Assembly (NCBI GenBank): GCA_021158465.1
Contig: JAGGUN010000027.1
Coordinates: 47,684-111,683, forward strand
Source of the DNA: a bacterium
Lineage (GTDB): Bacteria; UBP14; UBA6098; 4484-93
Direction of reading: 5' to 3'
Length of the DNA stretch: 64,000 bases
Position numbers and translations under genes: made by a program. The notes under the pieces were generated by a model. It had not been told where the DNA came from. It was given only the letters and a program-made list of their open reading frames with translations, and ran no database searches. This document shows positions 42,599 to 50,524 of the stretch, in pieces. How positions within the stretch are numbered: the stretch's first letter is position 1; each line of letters starts with the position of its first letter.

Positions 42599-42856
42599 CT
42601 AATCTTTCTCATCCGAGAGGATATCATATAGGAGGTGTGCTTCCTTTTTGGGCAGATTCCCTACCGAAAGCTGCCTAACAACGATACTCAGTGTATGCCC
42701 TGGATACCTAATCGTTATCTTATCCCCCACGGATATATTCTTAGATCCTTTAGCTACCTTTCCATTCACGAGAATAAGACCTTCGTCTGCTGCTTTTTTT
42801 GCGAGGTTGCGCCGCTTTATAAGCCGGGAAACCGAGAGAAACTTGTCCAATCTCAT
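42599..42856 (-). CDS. S4-domain RNA-binding protein (RqcP/Hsp15-like)
   Basis: An 85-residue protein made almost entirely of one S4 domain: MRLDKFLSVSRLIKRRNLAK, then EGLILVNGKVAKGSKNISVGD and KITIRYPG. Small S4 proteins of this type (RqcP, Hsp15) bind the large ribosomal subunit carrying stalled peptidyl-tRNA. Its start overlaps the SurA-like gene by 4 nt. A valS-chaperone-S4 order suggests a protein synthesis and quality-control operon. Confidence 0.88.
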   Translation of the reverse strand: MRLDKFLSVSRLIKRRNLAKKAADEGLILVNGKVAKGSKNISVGDKITIRYPGHTLSIVVRQLSVGNLPKKEAHLLYDILSDEKD

Positions 42857-44145
42857 ATTCTAATATCGATATAGACGGTTTTCCTGAACCTTTCCAGCCA
42901 GCTATCTATCTGTTTCCCAACCTTGTGATTGCGGGCAATGTTCCGGACGATATCGAAATCGGTTTCAAGCGTCAGTTTCCTGCCCGGAGTAAATGAGACA
43001 ACCTTAAATATCTGGAACCCTTCGTCTGTCTCGATTATCGGTAGAATATCTCCTGTGGTTGCCCCCTTCACATATTCCTTCAACGGTGGTAGTAGGTCAT
43101 CAACATAGAACTTGCCAAGGTAGCCTGAGGTGTTATGTGTTGCGGCGTCGTTCGAGAACTCTCTCGCAAGCTCGCCGAAATCGCACAGCGTATCCTGAGC
43201 AAGTGTGCGGACACTATCTGCAAGGGAGATAAGCTGTTGGTATCGCTCGGGCGTAATGGGTGTCTTGACAAGTATATGAGCAACCTCGACTGTCTCATTG
43301 CTCTTCGAAAGGAGCTTCAAGATCTCAAACCCCTTTCGGCTCCGGACAGGCTCAGAAAATTTTCCTACTTCGAGCGAAAAGACAACAGAATCCAGCGGTG
43401 CCGCCAGGTCACCTCGCTTGAACCTGCCAAGTATCCCCCCTTTCTTCGCGGTTGCATCATCCTCCGAGTACCTCTTAGCACAAACCTCAAAGCTACTCCC
43501 TTTCACAAGCTCCTCGTATACCTTTTCAATCTTCTCTCTTGCCCTCCTTACCGTTTCACTATCGGGGGATGCTTCTATGAGTATAGCGGCAAGCTCGACC
43601 GATGCTGGGATATCGGGAAGCGAATCCTTGAACTCCTCGTAGAAACTTTTAACATCCTCATCAGAGAGCTCAACCATTGTGAATTTCCTTTGCAAGAACC
43701 GCTCTTTCAAGAGTGAGTTCCTTATATCACGTTTCATCTTTTCCCTGAATGTCTTGACACTGAATCCGAAGCTCGCAAGCTCTTGCTCGAACTCCTCCGC
43801 AGATGGATATTTTTCTTTCATCCTTTCCCAGCGCTCGTTCCAGATTGAGTCCACCTCGTCCTCCGAGACTTGGATGCTTTCCCTCTCCGCCGCCACAAGA
43901 ACAAGGCTCTCTTCTACTAAACGCTCCAGAACATCCTCCATTACACGCCTTTTGCCCTCTTCTGTTCCGAGCTCATCTCCAGAGATTAGACCCTGCTGAA
44001 CGAGAGTTGCTACGGCAAAGTTGAGCTCTGACTCCAGTATCGGATCATCTCCAACGACAGCTACTATCCTGTCCTCGGAAATCTGAGAAAAAACAAAAAG
44101 TGGGAAAAGGATAAAAAGGAGGCTAAATACTGTCTTCCACCGCAT
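42853..44145 (-). CDS. surA: SurA-like periplasmic peptidyl-prolyl isomerase/chaperone
   Basis: A 430-residue exported protein. After the signal peptide (VFSLLFILFPLFVFS) comes a SurA-type N-terminal domain (IVAVVGDDPILESELNFAVA, then VLERLVEESLVLVAAERESI). Two parvulin domains follow: one near 180-275 (CAKRYSEDDATAKKGGILG, FSEPVRSRKGFEILKLL) and one near 286-390 (EVAHILVKTPIT, ARE-FSNDAATHNTSGYLG, GFQIFKVV). SurA escorts outer-membrane beta-barrel proteins. A GAGGAG site precedes the ATG, and the gene overlaps the previous isomerase gene by 23 nt. Confidence 0.92.
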   Translation of the reverse strand: MRWKTVFSLLFILFPLFVFSQISEDRIVAVVGDDPILESELNFAVATLVQQGLISGDELGTEEGKRRVMEDVLERLVEESLVLVAAERESIQVSEDEVDSIWNERWERMKEKYPSAEEFEQELASFGFSVKTFREKMKRDIRNSLLKERFLQRKFTMVELSDEDVKSFYEEFKDSLPDIPASVELAAILIEASPDSETVRRAREKIEKVYEELVKGSSFEVCAKRYSEDDATAKKGGILGRFKRGDLAAPLDSVVFSLEVGKFSEPVRSRKGFEILKLLSKSNETVEVAHILVKTPITPERYQQLISLADSVRTLAQDTLCDFGELAREFSNDAATHNTSGYLGKFYVDDLLPPLKEYVKGATTGDILPIIETDEGFQIFKVVSFTPGRKLTLETDFDIVRNIARNHKVGKQIDSWLERFRKTVYIDIRI

Positions 44146-44953
44146 CCGTCGTCTCCTCGTATAACGGATTTATCCAGATAGAATGCTCTCTCCGAAGGGA
44201 GTCTATGAAAGAGTTAATCCTATCCGAACTTCTGCGTGAGTAGAGTATGTAATGAATGTCATCACGAACCGCCTCGAACGGGAGGATTGTTCCCTGGCTA
44301 ACAGAGGAAATCCTCTTGACAATAAAGTAACCGAAATCCGTTTCTATCGGCTCTGATAGCTCACCATCCTCCATCGAGAATGCAACCTTTGCAACCTCCT
44401 TTGGTAGCTCATCTCTTGCGAAAAAGTTACCCGTCGAGTCCGAGAGATACAGGAAGGGCTCGAACCGCTCAATCGGAACACCGCTTGTAATCCTTTCATA
44501 AACAGACCTTGCGGTATCGGCATCCTCGACATTCAGGAGAACGAGCCTGACCATATCGCTCTGGGCGGTATACAGAGAACTGTTGCGATTGTAATACTCC
44601 AGCAAAGAGTCCTCATCTATTTCAATTCCATCCAGCACCACCTCCTGGATGAGATGTTCCGTCAGTATATACCGCCTATAGTTCTCGATCTCCCGCCTGA
44701 TATCCTCACGCTTCTCAAGCTTCCTTTTCATAGCCTCCCGATACAGGAGCTCCTGGTCAATCCAGCTGTTCACAACATCCTTCACATAGCCCGAAGAGAG
44801 TATCTCCGATGAATATCCAGCTACCTGTGCCAGTTCATCTTTGGTAAGCACGGTTCCATCCACACGAGCAACAGGCTCCTCCTTATTCGAACAGGAAAGG
44901 AGCAACAAGAATAATATCCAAATATACTTTACATACCTTTTCATAGGTTTCAT
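44123..44953 (-). CDS. PpiC-type peptidyl-prolyl isomerase lipoprotein
   Basis: A 276-residue predicted lipoprotein. The start is uncertain: ATG at 44953 or 44944 gives a signal (YVKYIWILFLLLLSC) with lipobox Cys, while an in-frame GTG at 44986 lies inside a hairpin. VARVDGTVLTKDELAQVAG and a helical chaperone segment precede one degenerate parvulin domain (GNFFARDELPKEVAKVAF, then SEPIETDFGYFIVKRI). Catalytic-pocket residues are less well kept than in its neighbours, so it may be mostly a chaperone. It is the middle member of three consecutive parvulin genes. Confidence 0.8.
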   Translation of the reverse strand: MKPMKRYVKYIWILFLLLLSCSNKEEPVARVDGTVLTKDELAQVAGYSSEILSSGYVKDVVNSWIDQELLYREAMKRKLEKREDIRREIENYRRYILTEHLIQEVVLDGIEIDEDSLLEYYNRNSSLYTAQSDMVRLVLLNVEDADTARSVYERITSGVPIERFEPFLYLSDSTGNFFARDELPKEVAKVAFSMEDGELSEPIETDFGYFIVKRISSVSQGTILPFEAVRDDIHYILYSRRSSDRINSFIDSLRREHSIWINPLYEETTDAVEDSI

Positions 44954-44968
44954 AAGGAAAGCAGTTGT

Positions 44969-44995
44969 GACCCCGATGTCACTCACACCGGGGTC
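44969..44995 (-). other. hairpin between two isomerase genes
   Basis: GACCCCG and CGGGGTC (7-bp GC-rich stem, 13-nt loop) lie 11 nt after the upstream stop codon and 15 nt before the ATG at 44953. No T-run follows. It could stabilise the upstream message or lower downstream translation. Confidence 0.45.
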
Positions 44996-45006
44996 GGTTC
45001 AGGGTT

Positions 45007-46695
45007 CTACATGGTCGAGGATGTATCGGGAGATTTCTCGTACTTGGACCTATCGATACTGTTGGCAAGCCTATCCTCGAAAATCCTAACCTTTACCTTC
45101 TTTTTCTGCTCTTCAACCCACTTTTTCAGTACCTCTTCCTTCTTCTGGCGGAGTAGCTTGTTTTCTATTCTCTTCTTTACAAGATTAAACTGCTTAACCT
45201 CTGGCTTCTTTCTCTCGATGAGCTGGATGACAGAGTATTTTCCACCGGCTGGAATAGGGTCTGAGATATCACCCGGCTTCATATTCTTCGCTGCCCGAAA
45301 GAGCTCAGGATATCTTGCCTCGGTGAAGAAACCCAACTCTCCCCCACGGGATTTTGCTGATGTTCTCAGTGTGTGCTCCTCAGCCAGCTTTGCAAAATCT
45401 GCACCTGCCTTTGCCTGCTTGGCAAGTTTCTTTGCCTCAGCAGCAGTTGCTACCTGTATCTCCCTGACATTCACCTGCTCAGGTGTCATAAACTCGTCCT
45501 GATGCTCATCGTAGTATTTCCTCACCTCATCCTCGGTCACCTTAGCTTTAGAGTAAATCTCATCATTCTTGAACTTTCTCAGCATCTCACGCTCAATCGT
45601 CTCGGTCAGCTTCTTCTTGTATTCTGGGCTGTCTTCAACCCCATGCTCCTCAGCATATTTCACGAGAAGCTCCTGAATAAGCGCATCCTTACAGTAACCG
45701 AGGAGATCAGCCTCAGAGGAGAATTTGGGTCTACGGTAAGGGGGAAGCCTCTTCAACCCTTCGATAAGATCGCTCACAGTCCAGGAGCCATATTTGTAGC
45801 TCATAAGGGTTTTGGAGCTTTCTTCATCAGAGAATAGAGGTAACCCTGTTTTGCTTGTATCCTGTGCAAATTTGTTGATAACAAGCTTCGCTGTCTCTGG
45901 GTTGAGCTGAACTCCTGCATTCTCCTTGACCTTCTCGACAAATGCATTAGCGAGCTCCTGCTGACGAATCCGCTTGAGCTGTTGACGAAGTTTATCTTTC
46001 TGCTGCTCAAACGGTGGTTGCTCCCTTTTCCGCCTCTCCTCCAACTTTATTATGTGCCACCCAAACTGCGTCTTGACTGGCTTAGAAACCTCGCCAACAT
46101 CGAGTGCGAACGCGGTATTCTCGAACTCCTTGACCATCCTTCCACGTGTAAAGAAACCAAGGTCTCCACCCTTCTTCTTGCTACCAGGGTCTTCAGAGAA
46201 CTTCTCCGCAAGCTCAGCAAAATCTGCCCCAGATTGTATTGCCTTATACAGGCTATCCGCAAGCGACTTATCCTTCACAAGGATATGCCTGGCCCGAACC
46301 TCCTCACCAAGCGACTTATAGTAGTCCATAAGATCATCATCGGTGATGCTAACCTTATCTACAACCTCTTGCTGATACAGAACATTCAAGATGAGATTAT
46401 CCTTGCTCTTTCCAACAGTAGCAAGCACGGTTGAGTCCTTGTCGAGCCCAGCATCGTATGCACCAGTAAGTATCAGTTTATCCTCCACCAGCTGCTCCAA
46501 TTTCTTCTTCTTCTTCTCCAACTCATCCTCAAACGAGGTGAAACGGGTCCACCTCGGGTCGAACTTCGAGTTCACATCATCGATGGTGATGTAGCTCTTC
46601 CCAACCTTCGCCACAACATCCTTGGGCGCCTTCTGGCAACCAGCAATAGCCAGAACAACCCCACCCGACAGCAACAGCATCAAAAACCGTTTCAT
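45007..46695 (-). CDS. PpiD/PrsA-like lipoprotein with two parvulin domains
   Basis: A 562-residue predicted lipoprotein. The start at 46695 follows AAGGAGGT and gives signal MKRFLMLLLSGGVVLAIAGC with lipobox Cys20. An N-terminal chaperone segment (VVAKVGKSYITIDDV) is followed by a first parvulin domain (about 135-230: VRARHILVKDKSLAD, DFAELAEKFSEDPGSKKKGG, TQFGWHIIKLEER). A helical linker then leads to a second (about 395-495: NVREIQVATAAEAKKL, SRGGELGFFTEARYPELF, KYSVIQLIERK). A Lys/Glu-rich C-terminal helix ends the protein. It should help fold exported proteins at the periplasmic membrane surface. It starts 14 nt after valS. Confidence 0.9.
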   Translation of the reverse strand: MKRFLMLLLSGGVVLAIAGCQKAPKDVVAKVGKSYITIDDVNSKFDPRWTRFTSFEDELEKKKKKLEQLVEDKLILTGAYDAGLDKDSTVLATVGKSKDNLILNVLYQQEVVDKVSITDDDLMDYYKSLGEEVRARHILVKDKSLADSLYKAIQSGADFAELAEKFSEDPGSKKKGGDLGFFTRGRMVKEFENTAFALDVGEVSKPVKTQFGWHIIKLEERRKREQPPFEQQKDKLRQQLKRIRQQELANAFVEKVKENAGVQLNPETAKLVINKFAQDTSKTGLPLFSDEESSKTLMSYKYGSWTVSDLIEGLKRLPPYRRPKFSSEADLLGYCKDALIQELLVKYAEEHGVEDSPEYKKKLTETIEREMLRKFKNDEIYSKAKVTEDEVRKYYDEHQDEFMTPEQVNVREIQVATAAEAKKLAKQAKAGADFAKLAEEHTLRTSAKSRGGELGFFTEARYPELFRAAKNMKPGDISDPIPAGGKYSVIQLIERKKPEVKQFNLVKKRIENKLLRQKKEEVLKKWVEEQKKKVKVRIFEDRLANSIDRSKYEKSPDTSSTM

Positions 46696-46709
46696 ACACA
46701 CCTCCTTGT

Positions 46710-49373
46710 TCAAATGGATGTTAATTCGCTCAATGTCCTATTCAACTTATCTATCTTTGCCCTTAACTCATCAACCTTTTTTCTCTCCCTATCCACAACC
46801 TCCTCAGGAGCCTTCTTGGTGAAATTAGCGTCTGAAAGACGCCTCTGAGTCGATGACAATATCCCGCTCAGCCTTTCTATCTCTTTCCTTATTCGTCTGA
46901 CCTCCGACTCTATATCAACCAGCCCCGCAAGCGGAATATACAGTTCCACATCACCCATAATGGCAGAGCCAACAGCACCATCAGGCTTCCTGTCCACAAT
47001 CTTCACATCGGAGAGTTCAGCAAGAAACAAAAGCAGAGAATTATTTCTCTCAAGTATGGGAATCAGGGATTTATCTCGTAAAACGAAGAACGCCTCTGCC
47101 TTTTTCCCCCTCGGTATTGAAAGCTCACCACGAATATTCCTTATCGCGTACACAATCTGCTTGGTGAGTTCAAACTCCCTTTCGGCGTCCTCGTCGATGT
47201 AGAAATCATATGGGTCCGGCCAATCAGCGACGATAAGATGCTTACTCTCCATACCACCTACATAGTTCTCCTTAAGCTTCTGCCAGAGTTCCTCGGTGAC
47301 AAACGGTATAATAGGATGATACAGTCGGAGGATATTATCGATCGTATAAAGGAGCGTCTTTTCAATCTCAGGTTTTGTCTCCTGTTTTGCCAGAACCGGC
47401 TTTATCCCCTCGAGGTACCAATCACAGAACTCGTTCCAGAAGAACTGATAGAGCCTCCTGCTCGCCTCGCCAACCCTGAAATCGGAAAGCGAATTTGAGA
47501 TCTCTGCCTTTGCTTTCTCGAGCCGAGAAAGTATCCAACGGTTTACCAAGAGGGTGGGCGATATATCCTGAATCTCGTACCAGTTATACTGCCCATCGAT
47601 ATTGAGGAACGCAAATCTAACAGCGTTCCAGAGCTTGTTGACAAAGTTCCGCCCCAGCTCGAAATCACGCACAGAAATAAAAAGGTCCTGCCCCTGCGTA
47701 GACTGCGATATGAGCGTATACCGGAGCGCATCCTTGCCATATTTCTCAATTACCTCAACAGGGTCTATCCCGTTGCCAAGCGACTTACTCATCTTCCTGC
47801 CAAGCTTATCCCTGACCGTCCCATGGATGAGAACATCGAAGAACGGCACCTGACCTGTAAAATGTATCCCTGCCATTATCATCCTGGCAACCCAGAAAAA
47901 TATTATCTCTGGCGCGGTAACGAGAATATCTGTTGGGTAGAAATACTGCAAATCGTCTGTGATGGCTGGCCAGCCCATAGTAGAGAAGGGCCAAAGCCAC
48001 GAAGAGAACCATGTATCAAGGACATCGCTATCCTGATGAAGCCTGTTGGAACCACAATGAGAGCAAACCTTCGGCTCGTCCACTGCCACAGTGAACCCAC
48101 CACACTCATCGCACCACCAAACAGGTATCCTGTGTCCCCACCATATCTGACGAGAAATACACCAGTCCTTGATGTTGTGCATCCATTCAAGATATACCTT
48201 CTTCCATCTCGGCGGATGAAAACGGACAATACCCCTCTCAACAACGGCAATCGCCGGCTCACTCAACGGCTTCATCCTGACAAACCATTGGTCGGAAAGA
48301 TATGGCTCAACCTCCGTGTGACAGCGATAACAGTGCCCGACAGAATGGGTATAATCTTCGATCCTCTCAATCAGACCGAGGGATTTCATCCTCTCGACGA
48401 TCTTCTCCCTGGCATCGTATCTATCAAGCCCAGCAAAATCACCCGCATTCTCATTCATCAAAGCATTCTCATCCATAACAACAACCGACGGCAGTCCATG
48501 CTTCTTTCCTATCTCGAAGTCGTTCGGGTCGTGAGCAGGGGTTACCTTCACCGCACCAGTGCCGAACTCCGGGTCAACCATCTCATCTGCAATAACAGGG
48601 ATCTCTCTCCCGATAATCGGGAGAACAAGCGTTTCACCGATCATACCCTTGTAGCGGTCATCGCTGGGATTCACAGCAACAGCAGTATCACCGAGCATAG
48701 TCTCAGGACGCGTTGTCGCAACGACAACATAATCCCCTCTCCTACCTTTGAACGGGTATCTAAGATACCAAAGGTGTCCTTTCTGTTCCTTATGCGTCAC
48801 CTCATCATCGGAAAGAGCAGTAAGGCACTTGGGACACCAGTTGATAATGTACTTCCCCCGATAGATGAGCCCCTCATTGTAGAGCCTAACAAACACCTCC
48901 CTCACGGCACGGGACAGCATCTCATCCATTGTGAACCGCTCACGCTCCCAGTCACAGGAAGAACCCATCAGCTTCAGCTGCTCAACGATCCGTCCACCTT
49001 TTCTTCTCTTCCAATCCCATAGAAGCTCAACAAACTTCTCCCTGCCGATATCCTCCTTCGTTTTCCCCTCAGAGCGAAGCCCCTCAACGACCATATGCTG
49101 CGTAGCAATCCCTGCATGGTCAGTCCCCGGAAGCCAGAGGGTATTATACCCCTCCATCCTCTTCCAGCGGATAAAGAGGTCCTGAAGGGTGTTATTCAAC
49201 GCATGACCAAGATGGAGAACATCGGTAATATTGGGAGGCGGGATAACAATAGAGAAGGGAACCCTATCCGCATCAGCCACAGGATGAAAATAGCCGTTCT
49301 CCAGCCAGACATTATACCACTTACCTTCATACCGCTCAGGGTCGCACCTTGTATCGAGAGTAATCCTGCCCAT
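46710..49373 (-). CDS. valS: valine-tRNA ligase
   Basis: An 887-residue class I synthetase charging tRNA-Val. The HIGH motif appears as PPPNITDVLHLGHALNNTLQ (Asp replaces the usual Gly after NIT). LPGTDHAGIATQ, the CP1 editing insert (TTRPETMLGDTAVAVNP), a zinc-type WWCDECGGFTV segment and the KMSKS motif in KLGRKMSKSLGNGIDP follow. A C-terminal coiled coil (from about 810) carries the tRNA-binding arm. It heads an operon with three parvulins and the S4 protein. Confidence 0.97.
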   Translation of the reverse strand: MGRITLDTRCDPERYEGKWYNVWLENGYFHPVADADRVPFSIVIPPPNITDVLHLGHALNNTLQDLFIRWKRMEGYNTLWLPGTDHAGIATQHMVVEGLRSEGKTKEDIGREKFVELLWDWKRRKGGRIVEQLKLMGSSCDWERERFTMDEMLSRAVREVFVRLYNEGLIYRGKYIINWCPKCLTALSDDEVTHKEQKGHLWYLRYPFKGRRGDYVVVATTRPETMLGDTAVAVNPSDDRYKGMIGETLVLPIIGREIPVIADEMVDPEFGTGAVKVTPAHDPNDFEIGKKHGLPSVVVMDENALMNENAGDFAGLDRYDAREKIVERMKSLGLIERIEDYTHSVGHCYRCHTEVEPYLSDQWFVRMKPLSEPAIAVVERGIVRFHPPRWKKVYLEWMHNIKDWCISRQIWWGHRIPVWWCDECGGFTVAVDEPKVCSHCGSNRLHQDSDVLDTWFSSWLWPFSTMGWPAITDDLQYFYPTDILVTAPEIIFFWVARMIMAGIHFTGQVPFFDVLIHGTVRDKLGRKMSKSLGNGIDPVEVIEKYGKDALRYTLISQSTQGQDLFISVRDFELGRNFVNKLWNAVRFAFLNIDGQYNWYEIQDISPTLLVNRWILSRLEKAKAEISNSLSDFRVGEASRRLYQFFWNEFCDWYLEGIKPVLAKQETKPEIEKTLLYTIDNILRLYHPIIPFVTEELWQKLKENYVGGMESKHLIVADWPDPYDFYIDEDAEREFELTKQIVYAIRNIRGELSIPRGKKAEAFFVLRDKSLIPILERNNSLLLFLAELSDVKIVDRKPDGAVGSAIMGDVELYIPLAGLVDIESEVRRIRKEIERLSGILSSTQRRLSDANFTKKAPEEVVDRERKKVDELRAKIDKLNRTLSELTSI

Positions 49374-49385
49374 ATCTTATTTCAG

Positions 49386-49404
49386 TTAAATTTAGTAAAT
49401 TTAA
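49386..49404. promoter_or_regulatory. 19-bp perfect palindrome ahead of valS (operator-like)
   Basis: TTAAATTTAGTAAATTTAA is a perfect inverted repeat with a single central base. It lies 13-31 nt upstream of the valS ATG and overlaps the candidate -10 box at 49398-49403. A repressor site is possible, but low sequence complexity weakens the case. Confidence 0.4.
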
Positions 49405-49425
49405 GGTATCATTTCAAAAAGTCAA
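49398..49425 (-). promoter_or_regulatory. candidate sigma-70-type promoter of the valS operon
   Basis: Minus-strand TTGACT (49420-49425), a 16-nt spacer and TAAATT (49398-49403). The expected start near 49391 gives an ~18-nt leader without a clear ribosome site. No T-box leader fits in this space. Confidence 0.42.
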
Positions 49426-49546
49426 TATAAATTATCTGTTTGTGAATTTTAAGGTCTGGAATATTCCCAAAACAACTGGGGCGTGTTTCTCGAGCCAAGA
49501 GGACGGAAGTAATCAACAAGGGACGAGGGAAAATTTAAAAAAATGC

Positions 49547-49575
49547 TTGACAATCCTGCCGGCAATATTTATAAT
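49547..49575 (+). promoter_or_regulatory. consensus sigma-70-type promoter of the structured RNA
   Basis: TTGACA (49547-49552), a 17-nt spacer and TATAAT (49570-49575). Both boxes and the spacing are ideal, the best promoter in the window. The 49426-49546 stretch upstream holds nothing I can name. Confidence 0.88.
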
Positions 49576-49581
49576 GTAGGT

Positions 49582-49691
49582 GGCTGAAGATAAGGGGGGC
49601 ATTTCCCCGGGTCATCAGAGCCTTCGGGCAATTCGTTTTAATAGGTCCGCTGGTGAATAGACACCAGACCCCGCTACTTCAGCCATTTTTT
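49582..49691 (+). ncRNA. structured small RNA of unknown family with intrinsic terminator
   Basis: About 110 nt between the ideal promoter and a T-run. TGGCTGAAG (49581-49589) pairs perfectly with CTTCAGCCA (49677-49685), enclosing three hairpins. These are GGGG/CCCC (49594-49608); a GCC-UUCG-GGC stem with the stable cUUCGg loop (49620-49629); and CTGGTG/CACCAG with an AATAGA loop (49650-49667), extended by GGT/ACC across a bulge. The closing stem followed by TTTTTT (49686-49691) doubles as the terminator. No start codon with a ribosome site or reasonable reading frame is present. It lacks the hallmark sequences of 4.5S, tmRNA, RNase P, 5S and the common riboswitches. A short 6S-type RNA is possible. 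Its 3' end overlaps the last 13 bp of the convergent DUF3800 gene. Confidence 0.72.
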
Positions 49692-50524
49692 ATTCTCCAA
49701 CCAACTTTACGCTTTTCTGGGAACTTTTTTATTCCAAAACCCTGAATCTGACCACCCGGACCTTTATGGAGCTTGCCAACTATCTCTCGAAAAAACGGAT
49801 ACATCCTAAGATACCTCTCGGTCGGTTCCTCCCATTCACCGCCATAGTCTCTAAACTGCCGCATCACATTATAGGCACAGAAGTCCGCCACTTGCAAAAG
49901 ATTGGATGTATCAGAACTCTTAAAGGAGGGCATTCCTTTTACCCTGTCTACAATCACCTTTTGCAAAGTGCTTCCATCTTTCTGCATTTTTACATGCACT
50001 CTTTTAATCAATTTCATATAAGGATAGCGACCCCAAGGCTTTTTGCCACTTATCTTATCTACTATTACATCTCCTTCACCACCAACCCTCTGTAGAAAAT
50101 ACTGATAACGCTCTATCAAAAGCTCATATCCCCAACTACTGGGACTATAAGCCTTTTCCCCATATTTCTCCCGCATCTCGCGCTTGTCAATAACCGAGGC
50201 TAAGAGAGTAATTGGTGAACTCTTTATTACCCTGTATATCTCTCCTGTCATCTCACGGAGAATGGTGTTTGTGATGTTAAATGGTATAAGGTAATGTTTT
50301 TTTCTCTCTTTCGGAATTCGGAACCAATTAGATTTGAACTCGACCTGCTCAGTGCCAAGATATGCCCTCTTAATTCTTTTAAACTCCTGTTCGATACTTG
50401 ACACATTCTTCTTCTCAACAACACAACCAAGATAAACAAAATAGAGGCTGGTGCGTGGAGCATATTCTCGCTCGCCACTCTCATCCACAAACATACGATA
50501 TTCGTTCACATTCTTCTCGCTCAA
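49679..50524 (-). CDS. DUF3800 domain protein
   Basis: A 281-residue protein of the DUF3800 family. Diagnostic parts are the N-terminal RMFVDESGEREYAPRTSLYF (the family's FxDESG), a strand VYLGCVVEKKNV, VDKISGKKP mid-protein, and DTSNLLQVADFCAYNVMRQF (the conserved LLQxADxxA). The acidic residues suggest an RNase-H-like metal-binding fold, but no activity is established. The start is TTG at 50524, overlapping the DUF3108 stop by 4 nt. ATG at 50494, just before FVDESG, is an alternative. It is the last gene of the pil-manC run. Its basic C-terminus ends opposite the small RNA terminator. Confidence 0.83.
   Translation of the reverse strand: MSEKNVNEYRMFVDESGEREYAPRTSLYFVYLGCVVEKKNVSSIEQEFKRIKRAYLGTEQVEFKSNWFRIPKERKKHYLIPFNITNTILREMTGEIYRVIKSSPITLLASVIDKREMREKYGEKAYSPSSWGYELLIERYQYFLQRVGGEGDVIVDKISGKKPWGRYPYMKLIKRVHVKMQKDGSTLQKVIVDRVKGMPSFKSSDTSNLLQVADFCAYNVMRQFRDYGGEWEEPTERYLRMYPFFREIVGKLHKGPGGQIQGFGIKKFPEKRKVGWRIKNG

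Noticed and set aside
47823-49022. Plus-strand open frame of 399 codons opposite valS.
   Set aside because: valS is complete with HIGH and KMSKS motifs; the opposite frame is a by-product of its codon use.
49582-49691. Reading the folded RNA as a riboswitch or as 4.5S, 5S, tmRNA or RNase P RNA.
   Set aside because: It ends in a terminator before a convergent gene, so it controls no downstream same-strand gene, and the hallmark sequences of those RNAs are missing.
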